Assembly: GCF_019966515.1 (NCBI RefSeq)
Contig: NZ_JAIMIB010000010.1
Coordinates: 98,875-162,874 of the forward strand
Length of the DNA stretch: 64,000 nucleotides
Direction: 5' to 3'
DNA from: Roseovarius aestuarii
GTDB taxonomy: Bacteria > Pseudomonadota > Alphaproteobacteria > Rhodobacterales > Rhodobacteraceae
The notes beneath the pieces were generated by a model that was given only the letters and a program-made list of their open reading frames with translations, did not search any database and was not told the DNA's origin. Below are positions 19,026 to 27,770 of the stretch, in pieces. Position 1 is the stretch's first letter. Each line of letters begins with the position of its first letter. Made by a program: the position numbers and the translations under genes.

Positions 19026-19111
19026 GCCCAGGTGGCGGAATGGTAGACGCGCTAGCTTCAGGTGCTAGTGTCCGTATGGACGTGGAGGTTCGAGTCCTCT
19101 CCTGGGCACCA
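19026..19111 (+). tRNA. tRNA-Leu (CAG)
   Basis: Acceptor stem GCCCAGG (19026-19032) pairs with CCTGGGC (19101-19107), followed by A and an encoded CCA. The anticodon stem CTAGC/GCTAG holds a 7-nt loop with CAG at the anticodon, and the T arm has GGTTCGAGTCC. A long variable arm fits a class II leucine tRNA. The base composition and gene content change just downstream, as often seen at tRNA-anchored islands. Confidence 0.96.
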
Positions 19112-19772
19112 AATTATACGAAATAACCATTAAAATTCAACGGATAAGGATCTTACGCCTTTACCCGATCCACCCACTTGTCCACCTATAGAATGAAGTT
19201 GTTTCCCTGATGCCGCTATCAATGATCGGGGCGGAATCCGGTCATTCGCTGCATATGCGCAAGACATATTTTCTGCCAAGAACAGCGGACATCCGTGGTT
19301 GTGTTGTGGGCCAGCTAGTCGTGAACCACCAATACGTCGTTGGTTGTAAATGTCCGCAATGCGGGCTGCTAACGCAGCATCGTGACCACGGGTTGCGTGA
19401 CCGCTCTGGGCCGTCCACAAAAACACCTCAGATCGAAATTTGGCTGATGCTGCACCGGCTCCGATGGCCGCGAAGAGCCCACAGCGGAAGTATCAGGTTT
19501 TCGCTGCGCGCGCTCGCGGCCCGGATTTTTCTACAGCAGCCCAATGCTCACTGCTGAAATACAGCGCCAAGATCGGTCGTTCGTGCAGGGTGCAGCAAAG
19601 ATAGCGACCTGACACCACAGATCGCGGAACGACGTCATCTACGCTGCCAACCCTCCAGTCTGGGCGACGGAATTGAAATGAAGGTCGTCGCTTCTTGGGA
19701 ATTGGAGTTTTTCAGATTTGAAACCAGTTGATTCGACGAGCACCACCTCATCCGTCAAAAAAAGTTAAGTCT
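19112..19772. other. Gene-poor stretch after tRNA-Leu
   Basis: There is no convincing gene in these 661 bp. The longest frames (for example 19210-19557) have odd composition and no motif. No integrase fragment and no second copy of the tRNA 3' end were found by eye. Confidence 0.5.
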
Positions 19773-20528
19773 CTATGGAAAACCTAGACATTTGTTCCCT
19801 TTCTCTGGAGAGGGCGTATCGAAAACAAGTATCGGATCGAAGACATATTGAAGAGTTTGGAAAATTCGACAGTTATAGTCGAGGCTGACAAACGGATACC
19901 AATCTGGAAAGAGCTGTTTCAGACGGCCCTGTTCTGACTCGGGCCAAGCGTCTAGCGGGGGTGTGTCAGCGAGGGCTGCGAAGAAGTCCCGGCAGAATTG
20001 CGTTCTGCCGATCCAGGCGCCGCCATTCAGATACCGAAAGGCGCTGTTGGCCGCTCCGGGAAGCGACCGTTCGAAACTGCGGAATTGTTGCAGATCCGGC
20101 CAGCAGACCTTACCTGCATTGAACAGCAGGTCACACGAAAAATTGGCATCGAACAGATCGACCGCATGTGAGGGCGCGCGCACGGCGATGGCATCGAAGC
20201 TGTCAACTGCGAGCACATAATCCGTGGTGATCGTTTCCAGTGCAGCGAGGGTAAGGCTGGGTTTATGGATGCTGTTCACCCAGTTTGCGATGCCGCGGCC
20301 CAGGACCATCGGTGCCAGCCCCATATGCGCGAGGCTTTGTTCGAAGAGGCCGGGACCGGTGGGATTGTTGTTCCAGGTGATGATGGTGAGCCGCGTATCC
20401 CGAAGCGCTGGCAGCAGATGGTTGGCAAAGAAGCGGTCCCGGATCGGGGCCCAATGCGGGCTGGCGTTTTGCCGGCCCTGTGCATGTATGATGACCGGTT
20501 GCGTGTCGAAATCCGTGTTGGTCAGCAT
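19773..20528 (-). CDS. PLOD-like glycosyltransferase
   Basis: This 251-aa protein resembles the glycosyltransferase domain of procollagen galactosyltransferases/PLOD enzymes. It has TTDYVLAVDSFDAIAVRAP with a D-x-x-D metal site, then LLFNAGKVCWPDLQQF, then FRYLNGGAWIGRTQFCRDFF, and a late VSLDYNCRIFQTL. It is cytosolic by appearance. It sits divergently beside the RiPP genes, about 260 bp from the hydrolase start, so it may decorate the peptide or may belong with the nearby polysaccharide genes. The family assignment rests on motif order. Confidence 0.6.
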   Translation of the reverse strand: MLTNTDFDTQPVIIHAQGRQNASPHWAPIRDRFFANHLLPALRDTRLTIITWNNNPTGPGLFEQSLAHMGLAPMVLGRGIANWVNSIHKPSLTLAALETITTDYVLAVDSFDAIAVRAPSHAVDLFDANFSCDLLFNAGKVCWPDLQQFRSFERSLPGAANSAFRYLNGGAWIGRTQFCRDFFAALADTPPLDAWPESEQGRLKQLFPDWYPFVSLDYNCRIFQTLQYVFDPILVFDTPSPEKGNKCLGFP

Positions 20529-20764
20529 GCCGAAGCCTCCGGAAGGCGGGTGACTGCTAGCCTGTCGATTCCGTGTGAAGCAAGCAGGCGCTCAGGCGCA
20601 GCCCTGCGTTTTGAGCGAATCGTCGGCCTATGATATCATCCATAAGTTGTTTGCTATTTTTGACACGGTAACTTTCCAAGAATTCGAGGGTTTTACGCCC
20701 TCATGATGTCTTGAAATCAGCCGATCTGCCGCTTCTTGGGACGCCATTATTTTTCGGGCTTTGC

Positions 20765-20780
20765 CAATACTTCAGTATTG
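20765..20780 (+). promoter_or_regulatory. Small hairpin before the hydrolase ribosome site
   Basis: CAATAC (20765-20770), a 4-nt loop and GTATTG (20775-20780) form a perfect inverted repeat ending about 12 bp before the ATG at 20792. It overlaps the start of the likely ribosome site (GAGGA) and could be an operator or a translation control hairpin. Confidence 0.3.
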
Positions 20781-20791
20781 AGGATATTCTG

Positions 20792-23236
20792 ATGAAAGTC
20801 TTCTCTGACCATTTAACTGCATTTTTTGGCGCACTGTGCGGTGGTGGATGCCTGACGTGTCGAGGTTTGCGCCTGCTGCCGGACCTGTGTGCCGTGGTGC
20901 TTGCGGCAGCGCTGTCTGTGCCGCTTTGGGCCACGGTGGCGAAGGCGCAGGATTTTCCGCAGGGAACGTTCTTTCTGAACCCGTCCATTCAACAGAACAA
21001 ACACGTGCAGGACATCGCGGAGATCGACAAGACAGACCCGCAGGTGCAAAAACTCATCGCCGATGAAATTCTCGGCGCGGGTCCGGACAGTGCAGTGATT
21101 TCCGGCGGGTTTAAGGTGGACACGTCCGATGGCGGTTATCAGATTGCCGACCCGGTCGGCGGTCAGGCCACGGGGGTGTCGGTTGGGATTGCTGGCCTGA
21201 CGCTTGGGCCGCCGTCACCGGAGGAGTTCGAATTCGGGCCCAATACGGAGTGGTGGTGGTTCGACAATGCGAGCGAGGCACAGATCATCGAACGTCTGGA
21301 TCAGGGGTACCGGCTGGTCGATATCGAGGTTGTGCAGGTCAACCCCATCCGTTTCGCGGCGGTTCTGGTCCGCAATACCGGGCCATATGCAAAAACCTGG
21401 TGGTGGTATTTCGACAAGACGGAATCCGAGGTGCGTGCCCTGGCGAACCAGAACGCGGCCCGGCTGATCCGGGTGCAGCCCTATGAGAGCGGATCGGGCC
21501 TGCGTTTTGCCACCATCATGGTGCGCGAAACCGGGCAGGACAACACCACCTGGACATGGTTTGATGCGACGACGCTTCAGCAGATCCGCGACCGAGTTTA
21601 CAACCGTAACGCGCGGATCATCGATATCGAGCCGTATCTGGTGCAGGGGGTGCTTTTCTATTCAGCCTTGCTGGACAATGCGGTCACGGGCGGGCCGAAT
21701 GCGGTGCTGTCGCATACGCAGGCAAGCGGTATCGGGGCCTGGCTGGCGGACAATCCCGGATACAAAATCGTCGATCTGGAGCGGCGCCCAACCGGGGGCT
21801 GGGTTGCCATTGCGGCGCGCGATCCCGGTCTGAGCCACTGGTGGTGGTATCTTAACATTCGCGCCGAGGATATTCTGCACCTGACCGGGCGGCATTTCGC
21901 GCGGATTTCTGATATCGAGGCGCGCCAGACAAGTGCCGGGCTGCGTTATGACATCGCGATGACCAATAATGGTTTGCCGCAGCAGGGAGTGGGCAACGGA
22001 TTTGCGGCACGGGATGCCTATGACCGCCGGCTGCGCAACTTTGTGAAGCAACGGGGGATACCGGGGCTGGGGATGGCGTTGGTCAAGGACGGGCGCCTTC
22101 TATATGCGCAATCCTATGGCCTGGCCCGCACCGCGCCGGTGGAATTGGCGAGCGCGCGCACCTTGTTCCGGATCGGCAGCACCTCGAAGATCACGGCATC
22201 GGTCGCTATGCTGCAGCTGATCGAGGACAATGCCATGACGCCTGCGGGGCAGCCGGTGACGCTGAACACGCCGATCTTCCGCGATATCCTGAACGGGCTG
22301 CCCGGTGTCGGCAATGCGCTTGGGACATACAACAGCCAGCTTGATCAGGTGACGGTCCGCCAGGTGCTGCAGCACATAGCAGGCTTTGGTGGGATCAATC
22401 CCATCACCAATACCGAACAGATCGCTATCGCTCTTGGCATAGAGCGCACGCCGACCTGTGCCGAAACGGTGCGCTGGATGCTGGACCGATCGCTGTCGGC
22501 GGCGCCGGGCTCCACCTATACCTATTACAACACCGGCCCCTGCATCATCGCCGCGGCGGTCGAAGTGCTGTCCGGGCAAAGCTTTGAAACCTATATCCGC
22601 AACAACCTTTTTGCGCCTTACGATCTTGAAAACCTGATCCAGCGCAGTGCCGATCTGTTTGCGGACCGCGCGGCAGGCGAGGCCGAGCATTATTCGACGA
22701 TCGGCGACCGGCTTTCTGGGGCAGAGTTTGTCCGGCCCCGTTATCTTGAACTCGTGCCGTCCTGGCCCGGTGGCGTGCCCGATTATGCGGATATCACGGT
22801 GCGGTTTCCCTATGGCGGCATTCCACTGGTCAATGGCACCGCCCCCGGGGGCATTGCGGCCACTCCGGCGGCCTATGCGCGGTTTCTGGCCGGGGTTGAG
22901 GGATCGGATGGCGCGCCGCTTATCTCGCAAGGGACGTTCGATAATGTGCTGACGGCGACGAGTGCCCAGAATCCCGGATACGGGGCCTTTGTGTCCGTCA
23001 ATGCGGGTAATGGCGACGTCTTTCACAATGGCGCGGTGGGTGGTGGTCTTGGCTGGTATGTGATGAAGACGGCGGATGACGTCATCTGGACGGTCTTTGC
23101 CAATACCAGCGACAATGGCGATCTGAACAGGCTGAACCAGGTCATGATTGCAGCCTATGTGGAGGCCAAACCCGTGATTGACGCCTCAACGGCGGATCAT
23201 TTTCCCGATCTCGGGATTCCCGCCGTTTCGCCGTAA
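20792..23236 (+). CDS. Exported polyglycine-hydrolase-like serine hydrolase with tandem WWW repeats
   Basis: This 814-aa protein has a signal peptide ending near AKAQ (about residue 50). About five tandem repeats of roughly 50 aa follow (residues ~150-400), each opening with WWWF, WWWY or similar, as in the BTRD1 repeats of polyglycine hydrolases. The C-terminal half is a class-C beta-lactamase-type serine hydrolase with S463-x-x-K466 (FRIGSTSKI), Y578-Y-N580 and H745-N-G. The catalytic set is complete. I choose ATG 20792 with GAGGA upstream; a TTG at 20711 would add 27 residues before the signal. It directly precedes the RiPP precursor, whose core contains GPGGGV. It may be a maturation or resistance enzyme, or only a neighbour. 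Confidence 0.78.
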   Translation: MKVFSDHLTAFFGALCGGGCLTCRGLRLLPDLCAVVLAAALSVPLWATVAKAQDFPQGTFFLNPSIQQNKHVQDIAEIDKTDPQVQKLIADEILGAGPDSAVISGGFKVDTSDGGYQIADPVGGQATGVSVGIAGLTLGPPSPEEFEFGPNTEWWWFDNASEAQIIERLDQGYRLVDIEVVQVNPIRFAAVLVRNTGPYAKTWWWYFDKTESEVRALANQNAARLIRVQPYESGSGLRFATIMVRETGQDNTTWTWFDATTLQQIRDRVYNRNARIIDIEPYLVQGVLFYSALLDNAVTGGPNAVLSHTQASGIGAWLADNPGYKIVDLERRPTGGWVAIAARDPGLSHWWWYLNIRAEDILHLTGRHFARISDIEARQTSAGLRYDIAMTNNGLPQQGVGNGFAARDAYDRRLRNFVKQRGIPGLGMALVKDGRLLYAQSYGLARTAPVELASARTLFRIGSTSKITASVAMLQLIEDNAMTPAGQPVTLNTPIFRDILNGLPGVGNALGTYNSQLDQVTVRQVLQHIAGFGGINPITNTEQIAIALGIERTPTCAETVRWMLDRSLSAAPGSTYTYYNTGPCIIAAAVEVLSGQSFETYIRNNLFAPYDLENLIQRSADLFADRAAGEAEHYSTIGDRLSGAEFVRPRYLELVPSWPGGVPDYADITVRFPYGGIPLVNGTAPGGIAATPAAYARFLAGVEGSDGAPLISQGTFDNVLTATSAQNPGYGAFVSVNAGNGDVFHNGAVGGGLGWYVMKTADDVIWTVFANTSDNGDLNRLNQVMIAAYVEAKPVIDASTADHFPDLGIPAVSP

Positions 23237-23285
23237 CCGCGATCCGCAAGACACGACAGCGTAACCTCAGGAAAGGAGCACGATC

Positions 23286-23609
23286 TTGTATAAGACGACA
23301 GAAAGCTGGAATGAACGCTATGCGCGGGTCATCGCCCGCGCCTGGACCGATGAGAGCTTTAAGAAGAAGCTGCTTGCAGAGCCTGCGGCCGCACTGGCGG
23401 AATTCGACATACGGATACCGGAGTCAGTGTCGGTGGTGGTTGTCGAAAATACCGCATCGACGGTGAACCTGGTGCTGCCCAAAGTGCCCTTTGAGGGCGA
23501 TCTTTCTGACAGTGATTTACAGAACCTTGCCGCGGCAGACACGCCGACGGGCTTTTGCTGTACGCATGACTGTCTGATCGGTCCCGGTGGCGGCGTGCTG
23601 AGTCAATAG
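23286..23609 (+). CDS. RiPP precursor with nitrile-hydratase-like leader (NHLP)
   Basis: This 107-aa precursor has a leader like the nitrile hydratase alpha subunit (NHLP): WNERYARVIARAWTDESF, then LLAEPAAALAEFDIRIPE, then VVVVENTASTVNLVLPKVP. The C-terminal part after LSDSDLQNLAAAD is TPTGFCCTHDCLIGPGGGV plus LSQ. It has three Cys, three Thr and one Ser, suitable for lanthionine rings. The usual Gly-Gly cleavage site is replaced by Ala residues. The start is TTG 23286 with a strong AGGAAAGGAG site; no ATG fits the leader. The stop shares a base with the LanM start, so the two are coupled. Confidence 0.88.
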   Translation: MYKTTESWNERYARVIARAWTDESFKKKLLAEPAAALAEFDIRIPESVSVVVVENTASTVNLVLPKVPFEGDLSDSDLQNLAAADTPTGFCCTHDCLIGPGGGVLSQ

Positions 23610-26600
23610 TGGCGGGCAGCCCCCGGTCTGAACGTGCGGCGGCCACGCAAACGATTGAGCCGCGTGGAGACACCGGGGCAGGTGAGACGGCGCCCGGCGA
23701 TAGAGATGCGACCGCTTCTGTAACGCATGCCTGGATGCTGGAGGCGGTGCGCGCGGGCCGGGAGCCTGATGGAAAAGACAGTCCGCCAGCTCAGCCCGGG
23801 GGAATTCCCTTCGAAGACCTACTATTGCCGGTGGCGCGGGCAGCACGGCGGCGTCGGTCGGCCCGTTTTGGTGAACCTGCAGCGTTCGTCGAAGAAGCGG
23901 CGCTGCAAGGTCTCGACAAGATCCTGTTTTTCCGTCTTTCCGACCTCGTCGCGCCGACGCTTCTTTTGGGGTTCAGCCTGTATCGTCTGGTCCGGGAGCC
24001 AAATGCGTTGTCGCATGGCATACCGGTGCCCTGTGATCCCGCGTCGACCCGTGTTTACGACGCCTATGTGTCCGCGCTTCGGGATGGCCGCATTGCGGAC
24101 GAACTGGCGGAACGTCCGGTCCTGGCAGAGCTTTGGGCCCGGATAACCAACCAGTGGATCGAGGCGACCGGCGAGTTTCTGATGCGGCTGGCCGCGGATC
24201 GCGAGACCATCAGCGCAACCTTCTTAGATGGTCGGGGACACGGCAGGGTCACATCGGTCGAAGGTGGGCTGAGCGATCCCCATTGCGGCGGGCGAATAGT
24301 GCTGAAGGTAACCTATAATGGCGGCCAGTCCATCGGTTACAAGCCCCGTGACCTGTCGCTGGATGTGGCGTGGCGGGATTTTCGGAGCTGGCTTGACTCG
24401 CAGGGCGCGCCCTCTGCCATACGCGCGCCGGAGGTTCTGGCACGAGATGGTTATGGCTGGGTCGAATGGATCGAAGCGCGGCCCTGCGCGAACCGGGATG
24501 AGGCCAACTGTTTCTTTGAGCGCGGAGGGGCAGTCTTGTGCCTGTTGCACCTGCTGCGCGGGGCCGATCTGCATTTTGAGAATGTGATCGCGTCGGGCGA
24601 CTGGCCGGTTCCGGTCGATCTTGAGACCCTGTTCCAGCCGGTGCCCCGGGGCGACCCGGCAACCTGCCCGGCGGGATCTGCCATAGACTTGGCCGCACAA
24701 TGGGTGCGGGATTCTGTTCTTTCCACCGGGTTCCTGCCACGGTGGCTGGCGGTTCCGGGGGGACATCTTCTGGCGGTGGGTGGCCTTTTTTCCGAGGCTC
24801 ACACGCTGTCCCCGCACCGGAGATTTACGCATGTGAATACCGATGCCATGGATCATGAACCGGTGCAGGTTCGCCCGCCGGAGGCCGGCAATGCCGCCAC
24901 GCTTGACGGGACGCCGCTGGCCGCTGGTGCCTTCACCCGGGAGATCCTAAACGGCTATGCGCGGATGTATCGTTTTCTTCTCGACCGGCGCGCGGCGTTT
25001 CTGGCGGATGACGGGCCACTGGCGGGCTTTCGCGGCAGGCCTGTCCGGGTCGTGCTGAGGCCGACGGTGCTCTATGCCTCCCTGTTGCGCCGCGCAACCG
25101 GCCCCGGAAACCTGCGCGACTGGCAGATGTTTCGCGCAGGCTTTGGCCTGCTGGCCCGGCAGGGAAGTTTTACGGCGCGAGATCGTGTCGTGGCGGATGA
25201 GATCGGTGGGATGGAATATCTCGATATTCCCTATTTCACGACACGGACCGACTCGACCGCTCTCGTTCTTTCCGATGGGCAAAGGATCGGGAATTTCTTC
25301 CGCGCCTCCGCGTTTGACGATGCGGTCGGATTGGCGGCGAGGATGTCGGAGGAGCATCTGTCGGACATGCTGGGAACGATTGCGGCCGCACTGACCCCAC
25401 AGGACAGTCTGCACGTGAGCTGGCCGATTGCCGGTGACTCCGCATCGCGCGCCGCTGGCGGGGATATGGCGGCGGATGTGGCGCGCGATTTGTTCGAGAA
25501 GCTGGAGGCCGCTGTCATCCGCGGCCATGACGGGACGATCTGGATCGGAGCGGTGCCACTGGGGCGAGGCGCGCGGTCACAGATCGAACCTGTCGGGTTC
25601 GATCTTTATTCCGGCACCACGGGGATCGCGCTGTTTTTTGCCGCCTGTTTCAAGACGCAGGGGATCGAACAGGCACGGCAAGCAGCACTTTCCGCCCTCG
25701 CGCCGCTGCGGGCGGTGCTGCGCGACCCGGAGCGGCGAAAGCGGCTTGTCGACACGATGGGCATTGGTGGGTTGAGCGGTGCCGGATCGCTGATCTATGC
25801 GTTCACGTGTATCGCCGATCTTGTTGGAGATGCTGGCCTTTTGGACGAGGCCGGGACAATTGCCCGGGAGATCAGACTAGAGCGGATAGAACTGGATCGG
25901 GTGTATGATGTTGTTGGCGGGGTGGCGGGCGCAGGACTTGCGTTGCTAGCGCTGCATCGGGAGACGGGTGAGGCCTGGTTGCTTGAGAGGGCATATGCCT
26001 GCGGGGCCCATCTGGTGGCGAGCACCGGCATCACGGACACGGGGCATCGCGCATGGGTGGGGGTGAATGACCGGGCGTTGACCGGGGTTTCTCACGGGGC
26101 GTCGGGCATCGCGTTGGCCTTGTCCCGGCTTGGCGCTGTTTGTGGTGAAGCGTCATTCAGGGCCGCCGCCTGTGAGGGGCTGGATTTTGAAGATGCGCTG
26201 TTTTCGGAACAGGCTGGAAACTGGCCTGACCGGCGGACAGAGGGGGCAGATGCGGGAGGTTTTGCGTACCAATGGTGCCACGGTGCGCCCGGGATCGCGC
26301 TGGTGCGGTCCGAACTTTACACACAACTTGGCCGGCCACAGGAGTCCGCCCTGCTCGACGCAGCGCTTGAAACAACGGAGCGGTCGGGCGCTGCTGCCCG
26401 TGATCATCTCTGTTGCGGCACCTTTGGCCGGATCGACGTCTTGCTGACCTGCGGTTTGCGACTTGGTCGTGCAGAGCTTGCAGACCGGGCGGTTGCGATG
26501 AGCCGGGATGCGCTGCACGCAGCCAGGCGGCGTGGGGGTTTTGCATATCCCAATGGTGCCGGTGCGTTTGCGCCGGGCTTCTTTTGCGGGCGTGCCGGGA

Positions 26601-26665
26601 TCGGTTATCAGCTTTTGCGTCTCGGCAATCCGGATGCGCTTCGCTCGATTCTGGCGTGGGACTGA
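23609..26665 (+). CDS. lanM: Class II lanthipeptide synthetase LanM (ProcM-like, three-Cys zinc site)
   Basis: This 1018-aa bifunctional enzyme has an N-terminal dehydratase that phosphorylates and eliminates Ser/Thr: SDPHCGGRIVLKV with D223 and H225, YKPRDLSLD with K245, and GADLHFENVIASGD with VDLETLF. A C-terminal LanC-like cyclase has SHGASG (H829), WCHGAPG (C890) and LCCGTFG (C935, C936). The pair CCG in place of the usual CHG gives a three-cysteine zinc site, as described for prochlorosin synthetase ProcM. The start is GTG 23609 overlapping the precursor stop. No LanT peptidase-exporter is next to it. The following glycosyltransferase begins 4 bp later. Confidence 0.93.
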   Translation: MAGSPRSERAAATQTIEPRGDTGAGETAPGDRDATASVTHAWMLEAVRAGREPDGKDSPPAQPGGIPFEDLLLPVARAARRRRSARFGEPAAFVEEAALQGLDKILFFRLSDLVAPTLLLGFSLYRLVREPNALSHGIPVPCDPASTRVYDAYVSALRDGRIADELAERPVLAELWARITNQWIEATGEFLMRLAADRETISATFLDGRGHGRVTSVEGGLSDPHCGGRIVLKVTYNGGQSIGYKPRDLSLDVAWRDFRSWLDSQGAPSAIRAPEVLARDGYGWVEWIEARPCANRDEANCFFERGGAVLCLLHLLRGADLHFENVIASGDWPVPVDLETLFQPVPRGDPATCPAGSAIDLAAQWVRDSVLSTGFLPRWLAVPGGHLLAVGGLFSEAHTLSPHRRFTHVNTDAMDHEPVQVRPPEAGNAATLDGTPLAAGAFTREILNGYARMYRFLLDRRAAFLADDGPLAGFRGRPVRVVLRPTVLYASLLRRATGPGNLRDWQMFRAGFGLLARQGSFTARDRVVADEIGGMEYLDIPYFTTRTDSTALVLSDGQRIGNFFRASAFDDAVGLAARMSEEHLSDMLGTIAAALTPQDSLHVSWPIAGDSASRAAGGDMAADVARDLFEKLEAAVIRGHDGTIWIGAVPLGRGARSQIEPVGFDLYSGTTGIALFFAACFKTQGIEQARQAALSALAPLRAVLRDPERRKRLVDTMGIGGLSGAGSLIYAFTCIADLVGDAGLLDEAGTIAREIRLERIELDRVYDVVGGVAGAGLALLALHRETGEAWLLERAYACGAHLVASTGITDTGHRAWVGVNDRALTGVSHGASGIALALSRLGAVCGEASFRAAACEGLDFEDALFSEQAGNWPDRRTEGADAGGFAYQWCHGAPGIALVRSELYTQLGRPQESALLDAALETTERSGAAARDHLCCGTFGRIDVLLTCGLRLGRAELADRAVAMSRDALHAARRRGGFAYPNGAGAFAPGFFCGRAGIGYQLLRLGNPDALRSILAWD

Positions 26666-26669
26666 GGGA

Positions 26670-27518
26670 ATGGAACTTCGGCGCGCCCTGACAGCAACCA
26701 TCCATGGCCCGCAAGCGCATTTTCCGGAGTGGTGCCGTTACCATCTAAGCCATTTTGATGTACTGCTTTTGTGGGCCGATACACCCGAAGATCTGGCGGC
26801 AATGCGCCCGCTTGCCGGGAAGAGGATTATGGTGCGCCAGGGTGCGCAGATTCAGCATGACTCGAGACTGACCCGGACGTTGCTGCGCCAGGACACCAAC
26901 GCGAATGCCGCGCTGGTCGAATGCCGGAAGCGGGGTGTCGACTGGCTTGCCCATATCGACGATGACGAAGTGTTCCGCCCTCTGGATCCACTTTTATGGC
27001 ACCAGAATGCGGATGTCGCACAGCTTCATTTCGTCAATCATGAGGCTTGTCCCAGATGGGTCGCCGGGAACCCGTTCGAGACGATACGGCATTTCAAACG
27101 AAGCGGCCGTCTGCCGTTTCTGCTCTATGAGGGCGGTAAATCCGCGGTTCGGTGCAGGGGAGGTGTTGGTGCGGACGGGCCGCATCGCTTTGATGTCAGT
27201 GAAGGCACCTCGGTTCTGTGTCCAGGTGCAGAGATTTTGCATTACGGCTGTTGCTCCTATGAGGCGTGGCTGCGTAAGTACCTAAATCTGGGCAGTTTCT
27301 CAGATTGGTACCTCGACGAGTTCCGAACGCCAATCACGAAACGGTTTCATCTGGAGTCTCGCAACGTAGTTCAGAGATGCCTTTCGAATTGGGATTTTAG
27401 ACCGTGTGAGATCTTCTTCAGCCAGTTTGTTTGGAATGATGGAGATCTTCAACAAGGTAGATTGCGCGGCGATTTACTATATGTTCCCATATCGGAACTT
27501 GCGGGCTTTGTTGATTAG
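26670..27518 (+). CDS. Glycosyltransferase-like protein, 3' end replaced by an IS5 end
   Basis: This 282-aa protein starts at ATG 26670 (GAGGG upstream), 4 bp after lanM, so it is in the RiPP operon. It looks like a GT2/GT92-type transferase: TATIHGPQAHFPEWCRYHL at the start, WLAHIDDDEVFRPLD with the acidic DDDE metal site near residue 100, and EILHYGCCSYEAWLRKY late. The last codons (GFVD and stop) come from GGGCTTTGTTGATTAG, which looks like an IS5-family terminal repeat. The native C-terminus is therefore probably lost, and whether the product still works is unclear. Confidence 0.65.
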   Translation: MELRRALTATIHGPQAHFPEWCRYHLSHFDVLLLWADTPEDLAAMRPLAGKRIMVRQGAQIQHDSRLTRTLLRQDTNANAALVECRKRGVDWLAHIDDDEVFRPLDPLLWHQNADVAQLHFVNHEACPRWVAGNPFETIRHFKRSGRLPFLLYEGGKSAVRCRGGVGADGPHRFDVSEGTSVLCPGAEILHYGCCSYEAWLRKYLNLGSFSDWYLDEFRTPITKRFHLESRNVVQRCLSNWDFRPCEIFFSQFVWNDGDLQQGRLRGDLLYVPISELAGFVD

Positions 27519-27770
27519 GGTCAGGGCTCATAGCCAATAGCGGAAGGTGGCCGCGAGTGCGACGGCTGAGAGGAACACCTTTGGGCAACGGTCGTAGCGG
27601 GTTGCCACGCGTCACCAATCCTTCAGCCTGCCGAACATGATCTCGATCCGGTTTCGCCGTTTGTATCGACGCTTGTCGTACTTCACGGGTTTCTTGCGCT
27701 GCTTTCGGCCGGGGATGCAGGCGCGTACTTGTGAAAACACCATGTTGCGTCGTGCTCTACTGCCTGAGAC
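27503..27770 (-). pseudogene. IS5-family transposase remnant (C-terminal part)
   Basis: On the minus strand the frame reads the typical IS5-family C-terminus: KKPVKYDKRRYKRRNRIEIM, FGRLKDW, then an in-frame TGA, then RVATRYDRCPKVFLSAVALA ending at a stop near 27530. The TGA replaces a codon in an otherwise conserved stretch. The outer end GGGCTTTGTTGATTAG (27503-27518) resembles IS903/IS5-type terminal repeats. The other side is cut by the IS6 element at 27771, so the N-terminal part is missing. Confidence 0.75.

Noticed and set aside
19026..19111. Second copy of the tRNA-Leu 3' end as an att site
   Set aside because: None was seen by eye in the window; a genome search would be needed.
19210..19557. 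115-aa frame after tRNA-Leu
   Set aside because: Composition and lack of motif or ribosome site suggest non-coding DNA.
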